From contig OX457030.1 in NCBI GenBank assembly GCA_949752745.1, positions 71,974,686 to 72,038,685 on the forward strand: a stretch of DNA of 64,000 nt, written 5' to 3'. The stretch is from Protula sp. h YS-2021 (lineage: Eukaryota > Annelida > Polychaeta > Sabellida > Serpulidae). This document shows positions 27,701-33,700 of this stretch, in pieces. The position numbers and the translations under genes are program-made. The first letter of the stretch is position 1, and the number at the start of each line of letters is the position of its first letter. Below the pieces are notes generated by a model. The model saw only the letters and a list, made by a program, of their open reading frames with translations, was not told the origin of the DNA and searched no databases.

Positions 27701-30700
27701 GTTGGCTGTAGTGAATTTAGTTTGGTGTAGACTGACAGTATAATTTAAATAGTTTTGTTTTTAAGTTCTTTTTGAAAGTCTATATGTATTGCAGAACCAC
27801 ATGCAGCAGTTTCAAAACAAGTATGAAATAACTAGAACTGTGTCCGCTGGAGCACGTATGGCCCCATAATATGGCCCGCCTATGGGTCTATGTTCGGACC
27901 TCTCTCACGGACCGACGGATGGACCCACGTCGGCCCAAGGGTAGGTGCACAACTAGGTCCCATCAGCTTTCAATCGATATAGGTTTCAAGTGGTAAACGG
28001 TCATCTGCCCCCCCGGTCAACTGCCCCCCAGTCAACTGCCCCCCCTTTTTTGCAACCCGGTCGACTGCCCCCCCCCCCCTGCAATTTGACGGGGTCGTTA
28101 TCTGCCCTCCTCCTTTTTTTAGAGGAAAAAATTCTTTAAAAAATTAGGCAATTGTGATGTCCCGTCTACTACGTCTCTGAAACAATTGATTTTCATTGAT
28201 CTATTCACCAATATTGATCTTAGGAAAGACTGATCCTTAAACTAATTGCAATTATAACTGCAATTAGTTTCCTACTGGTGAATTGCAATTTACCGAGGTG
28301 CAATACATTCAATAAAATAAATATAATTTTTTTTTATTGTGTCTTTATAAGCCAAGAACCCAAGAGAAAACAGTATATGGAGGGAGGTGAGCGACCACCC
28401 CTCCACTTTGAAGGAGGGGGGGGGGGGGGGGCAGTCGACCGGGTTGCAAAAAAGGCGGGCAGATGACAGGGGGGGGGGCAGATGACCGGGATTCGTTTCA
28501 AGTTGACCCAAGCAAAAACCCTAGAATAGGTTCAGTACAAAACTCAGTCTATGAGTGTGCACGAACGCACGAACGCACGCACAACGACAGTGTTCGAAAG
28601 GTCCGGCAGCCCGTGGCCGGGATTTTCGCGTCGGGCTAGGAGTTTTTTAAAGTCTGGAGCCCGGCTGGCTCTCAACTTTTTTTCTTTCATTCTTCGTCGG
28701 GCGGGCCAGAAAAAGTAGCTGTTTTGTTACAAGACTGTAAATTTGGAAGCAATAAAATATTGCTCTGTTGTGCAATTTGCAGCTTTGATATAATGTACAT
28801 TAGTGCACATGTGAATCTAAAAAAGCAGTAAAAAACTGTTTTTTTTTTTTTCTTTTTTTTCTGTCAATACAAATTAGATCAATTGTCGTACCCCCTCATT
28901 TAGATGAATTGTCGCTCGATGAATTGACAGGATACCACACGGAGGGATATCACTCGGATCATGAAGCCGAGGGGCAAATGAATTAGGCCAATACTGGTAT
29001 CTTCCCATTCTGGACCACACGTAATTTTACTCCTATTTCAAATTCGGCTTCGACAAATTACTTTCGAATAAAGAAGTGATGCCTTAATGCGAATATCTAT
29101 TTGGAATCAGACTGCGGAGGGGGGGGAGGGGCGGGAGGGGGGTCGCAAGCTTCCCAATTTGAGTCAAAATTACAGGACGATTTAAGGTCTAAACTGTACC
29201 CGAACTCTTGCTCCTTGCTCCCAACATGTGGCATACAACTGTGGTGGGGAAGGAGGGGTGAGGGGGGGGGGGGTCGACCGATGGAGTACGTATGCACGGG
29301 GGTTGGCGGGGGGTGGGAGGGGGGAGATTATCTGACAGGTGCAACGGAAGGTTCCTGACATAATCTTTAATATCACCGTACTAGTGTAGGCCTCCCCCCC
29401 CCCCCCCCCCCATGTCAGTAGTACGCTAGAACGTTACTGGCCCACGCGGGAACTACCTTCACGTACTGGTACTACCCCCCTCCCCCCCACCACTGGTACT
29501 CCCCCCATCACTACCTGAGAAGCAGTATGTACCTTCTGAGAAGCCAGCACACGACACGCCTTCACGTACTGGTACTACCCCCCTCCCCCCCAGCACTGGT
29601 ACTCCCCCCATCACTACCTGAGAAGCAGTATGTACCTTCTGAGAAGCCAGCACACGACACGCCTTCACGTACTGGTACTACCCCCCTCCCCCCCACCACT
29701 GGTACTCCCCCCATCACTACCCGAGAAGCGGCACGTACCTTCTGAGAGGCCAGCACACGACACGCCTTCACGTACTGGTACTACCCCCCCTCCCCCCACG
29801 GGAACTCCCCCAGCACTGGTACTAGCCCCCCCCCCAGCACTGGTAGTCCCCCCCCCCCCCGTCACTACCTGACAGGTGGCACGTACCTTCTGAGAAGCCA
29901 GCACCCGACACGCCTTCACGTTGCACTCCATCTCGACCACTGCGGCGGCGCGGTACTGCAATAACAACAACAACAACCGTTACAACATCAACATCAACAG
30001 CAACAGACCAGAACTACAGCAGTATCACCAGCAAGGGAGCCCTTCCAGCCAACCATTGGTGACAGACAGCAGTTGACGTCTTTTTCTTTTTTTATTTATT
30101 TATTTTTTTTTCGTTGTTATTTATTTATTTATTTATTTATTTTTGTTTTTTTTGTTTTTGTTTTTTTTTGCTTTATTGGGGGGGGGGGGGGGGGGCTATG
30201 GAAAGGGGAGGCTTCAAAGGCCAAGTTTACATTTTTATCAACAAGAAACGTTTTGACAAATATAATTTTTCAGCACACCGTATGAGGGGAGGGGGAGGGG
30301 GGCTGGGGAAATGGGATGAGGGGCAGTGGCGAAGGGGGGGGGCAGACCTTAGCGAACCGTCACATATCTGTGTTTCCGTACAGCGAACCGTTTAACGCAT
30401 TGATGAAATTACCAGGGATTCATTTACGAAAGCGTTCTCCGAACAAACAGTCTCAAATGCGCCGTCAGCCGGTACACGTCACGCACAGTGCGCCCTTCAC
30501 AGCACTGCTCCCAACCCTCTCCCCTGCGCCCCTCCCACCCACCTCCCGACACCGCCAAACCGTGTGTCGCACAATGCACCCTTCAAAGCACTGCTCGTGA
30601 CCAGCCCCCCCCCCCTCCCACCCCTTCCCGGCCCCCACACCCTGCCCAAACATTGATGTGATGTAACGTAATGACCTTGAAGTGAAAAGACACACGGACC

Positions 30701-33700
30701 TTGGAATAATTTGACACACGGACCTTGGAACAATGTGACACACTGACCTTGGAACAATGTGACACACTGACCTTGGAACAATGTGACACACGGACCTTGG
30801 AATAATTTGACACACGGACCTTGGAATAATTTGACGGACTGACCTTGGAATAATTTTACGGACTGACCTTGGAATAATTTGACACACTGACCTTGGAATA
30901 ATTTGACGAACTGACCTTGGAATAATACGACACGGCATCGGCGTACTTCTCGCCTATGTCCTCGGGCAGAGTTCGCATCCGCTCTCGTCCACCGTCCAGC
31001 CCGTTCAGCAAATTTTTGTGCGAACCTAAGAAAGAATAACGACACAGGTCGTTGATTTCGGACAGTGGAAGGCAGTGTGCGAAACGAACTCGAATGTGGC
31101 AACAGCCCGCCGGGCCGTCTCACTCAAAGTTGAGATGGCATGGACCAGTTCGAGATGGCCCGAAAAAATTAAAACATTAATTAATAAACGCAACTAATTA
31201 ATAACTCTTCCTACTTCTTTCCCATGTTTATGTTGTTTATGCTTTCACTAGAAACGCCTCAAGTCACAAATACTTTGCCCCTCTTAAAAACAGTCAGAGC
31301 GGGGAACAAAAAGAATAAGAAGTAGTACTGCAAAAGCCCCTCTCCCGCCACACGCCCCCCCCCCCACCCTTCCACCCCCGCCATGCCTCCCTCCCCGGCC
31401 GCCTCCCGCCAGCGCGTCCACCACACGCCTCCCGCCAGCCGCCCGCACGCCACCCTCTTGCCCGCCTTACGCCTCCCTCCCTTGCGCCCACCACCTGCCT
31501 GCCACACGCCTCACGTCGCGGCCGCCTCCCGTCCATAACAAACCTCTCTCCCGCCCTGCCGCCTCCCTACCGTCCACCACACGCCTCCCGCGATCCCGTC
31601 CGCCACACCCCGCCCGCCTCGCGCCTCCCGCCCACCTCAGCCCGCCACACGCCTCCCGCCCACCACACACCTCTCCCCCCTCCCAATGCTCGGCCGTCTC
31701 CCGCCAGCTCACACCGCCACACGCTTCAGCCTGCTTCACGCCTCCCCGCCCGCCCGCCACACGCCTTCCGCCTCCCTCCCCCCGCCACGCGCCACACCCG
31801 CCACGACTCACCGCCTTTGGCCTTGGCCACTTCCTTAGCAGCAGTCGATCCGGACGCTACGTTGAAAGAATGATTGCGCGCCAGGCCGGCCGCGTTGGCC
31901 GCGTCAATGGTTGGCGCGGCCACTGTGACGTAACAGGCGCACAGACCCTCCAGCGCCGCTGAAACAGCAAGTGAGAGACACGACTTTATTACCTGTAACA
32001 GTTTATAGCACAGAGCGAGAACACAGCAAATGTATCAGTGGGTACAGTAACTCTTGTAAAGTAGATGCTCTAACTCCTTGTTAGTTTGAGCTATCTGTTA
32101 TATAAAGACCCTTGACATCTAGGTTGGAGGTTATAACACTGTTCCGTAATGATAACAACTGTCATGTTGATGTTTTTTTTTGTTGCTGTGTGCTTGCTTT
32201 CACTACTTTTCGGGCTAAAGCGATGTATTTTCTTGAACATCCAACTGGTAACCTAACGGATCGCGTCAAGGCTAGTCTCAGCCAAATGGCCTTGTCCAGA
32301 GCCATGTCTGTTTCGTATCCATATTATTCAATGTTGTACCACGTCTTTCATAGTTCTACCGTATCTGCCACTATCTCTCTCCCTTCCCTTATAAACCTGG
32401 AAACGCCCCCCCCCCAACACGCCCCCCCCCCATCCAGAACCCCACCCCCCCCCCCTGCCGGTGATCTGGATTGGTTTTCTACAAAGTGGATTCACACTCT
32501 CTTTCTCTCGTTACCTTATTCCCAAGAAGCTGCCCTCCCCCTTCTCCCCCCCTCCCCCTCCCCCCCCCAAACCCCACTGTTTTTGTTTTGTTGTGTATTT
32601 GTTTATCTGTCTCTATGTCTCAGTGTGACCATCCTGTCATTACATGAATGACGTCACGACAGTCCATCCGGAAACGTCACTCGTGTAGTGACAACAAAAA
32701 AAAACAAAGTCGTTCAGTTTTTACGTAAGCATGCGCATGTCAAAAATCAAACAATTAATCGCCGCTCAAAAAACGTATCCATCTTGAAACAACTTTTTGG
32801 ACGATTTCACCATACCAAGCTTAGTATAAATCTGTACAAATGTTATTAACGTGAACTATTTTTGTAATAAACTGCTGCTTGACGCACCTGCTAACCACAG
32901 CCAATCATTGCACGACTTGAGCGTTTCCATGGCAGTCTGGTAATGCAACATGGCCTCCCCCGGAATTCCCGCCAGCAGACACAAATCCCCCAGGTGCTTC
33001 TTCAAACGACCTTGACAGCGCTTCCGGTACACTCTAAAAATGGCGGCAAAGGGGGTCAACCATAAGGTAGGCAGGGTTCGCGTTGGCGGGGTTTTTGTCC
33101 ACTTTTTGGGCATTTTTTACGAAATGACTCATTTTTTCGGAACCCACCGAGTCTTTCTGGACCCAACTGAGTCACACTTTCCTTTTTTTTAGACTCACTT
33201 TCCTGAGAACCCAGCGCGAACCCTGGTAGGGGTATGTATGTAGCCATGGGCACGGGGTAGGGCGGAGGAGGGGGGGGTGGGTGGGAGATTGGAGCAGAAA
33301 ATCAGGGAAGGAGATCTGGGGCTCAATGTTACCAGATTATGTTGCAAAATACGGCGCCGTACGGTGAAAAAATAACGTTTTTGTTTTTTTTTTTTTTTTT
33401 TAGTATGTGTTGGTAGCCAGCCGGCCCGCCAAAAACAAAAAACTACAATGACACAAAACTGAAGCAGTCAGCTACTGCCTATCAGCATTATATTTTATTT
33501 ATTTCTATTTATTTATTTATGCTTATTGATTGCAAAACATGGTACCGAGTTCAACAGGTATCCTCAAGAATTCTCGGGATCCCCCCTCCCCCTCCCCCAT
33601 TCCTGCACACTGCCTACCATTATATATCATGACCAATACAGCCTACTGTAATTCTACTCGCGATTCCATGTTGACCCTGTTGACCATGTTGACCCTGACT

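Noticed and set aside
30465..31811. Arg/Gly-rich and Ser/Val-rich ORFs
   Set aside because: Produced by the exon 6 donor array and the GC-rich array; no domain.
32112..32651. 179-codon plus-strand ORF in TRAPPC9 intron 4
   Set aside because: Contains long C-runs and has no recognisable family or supporting gene structure.
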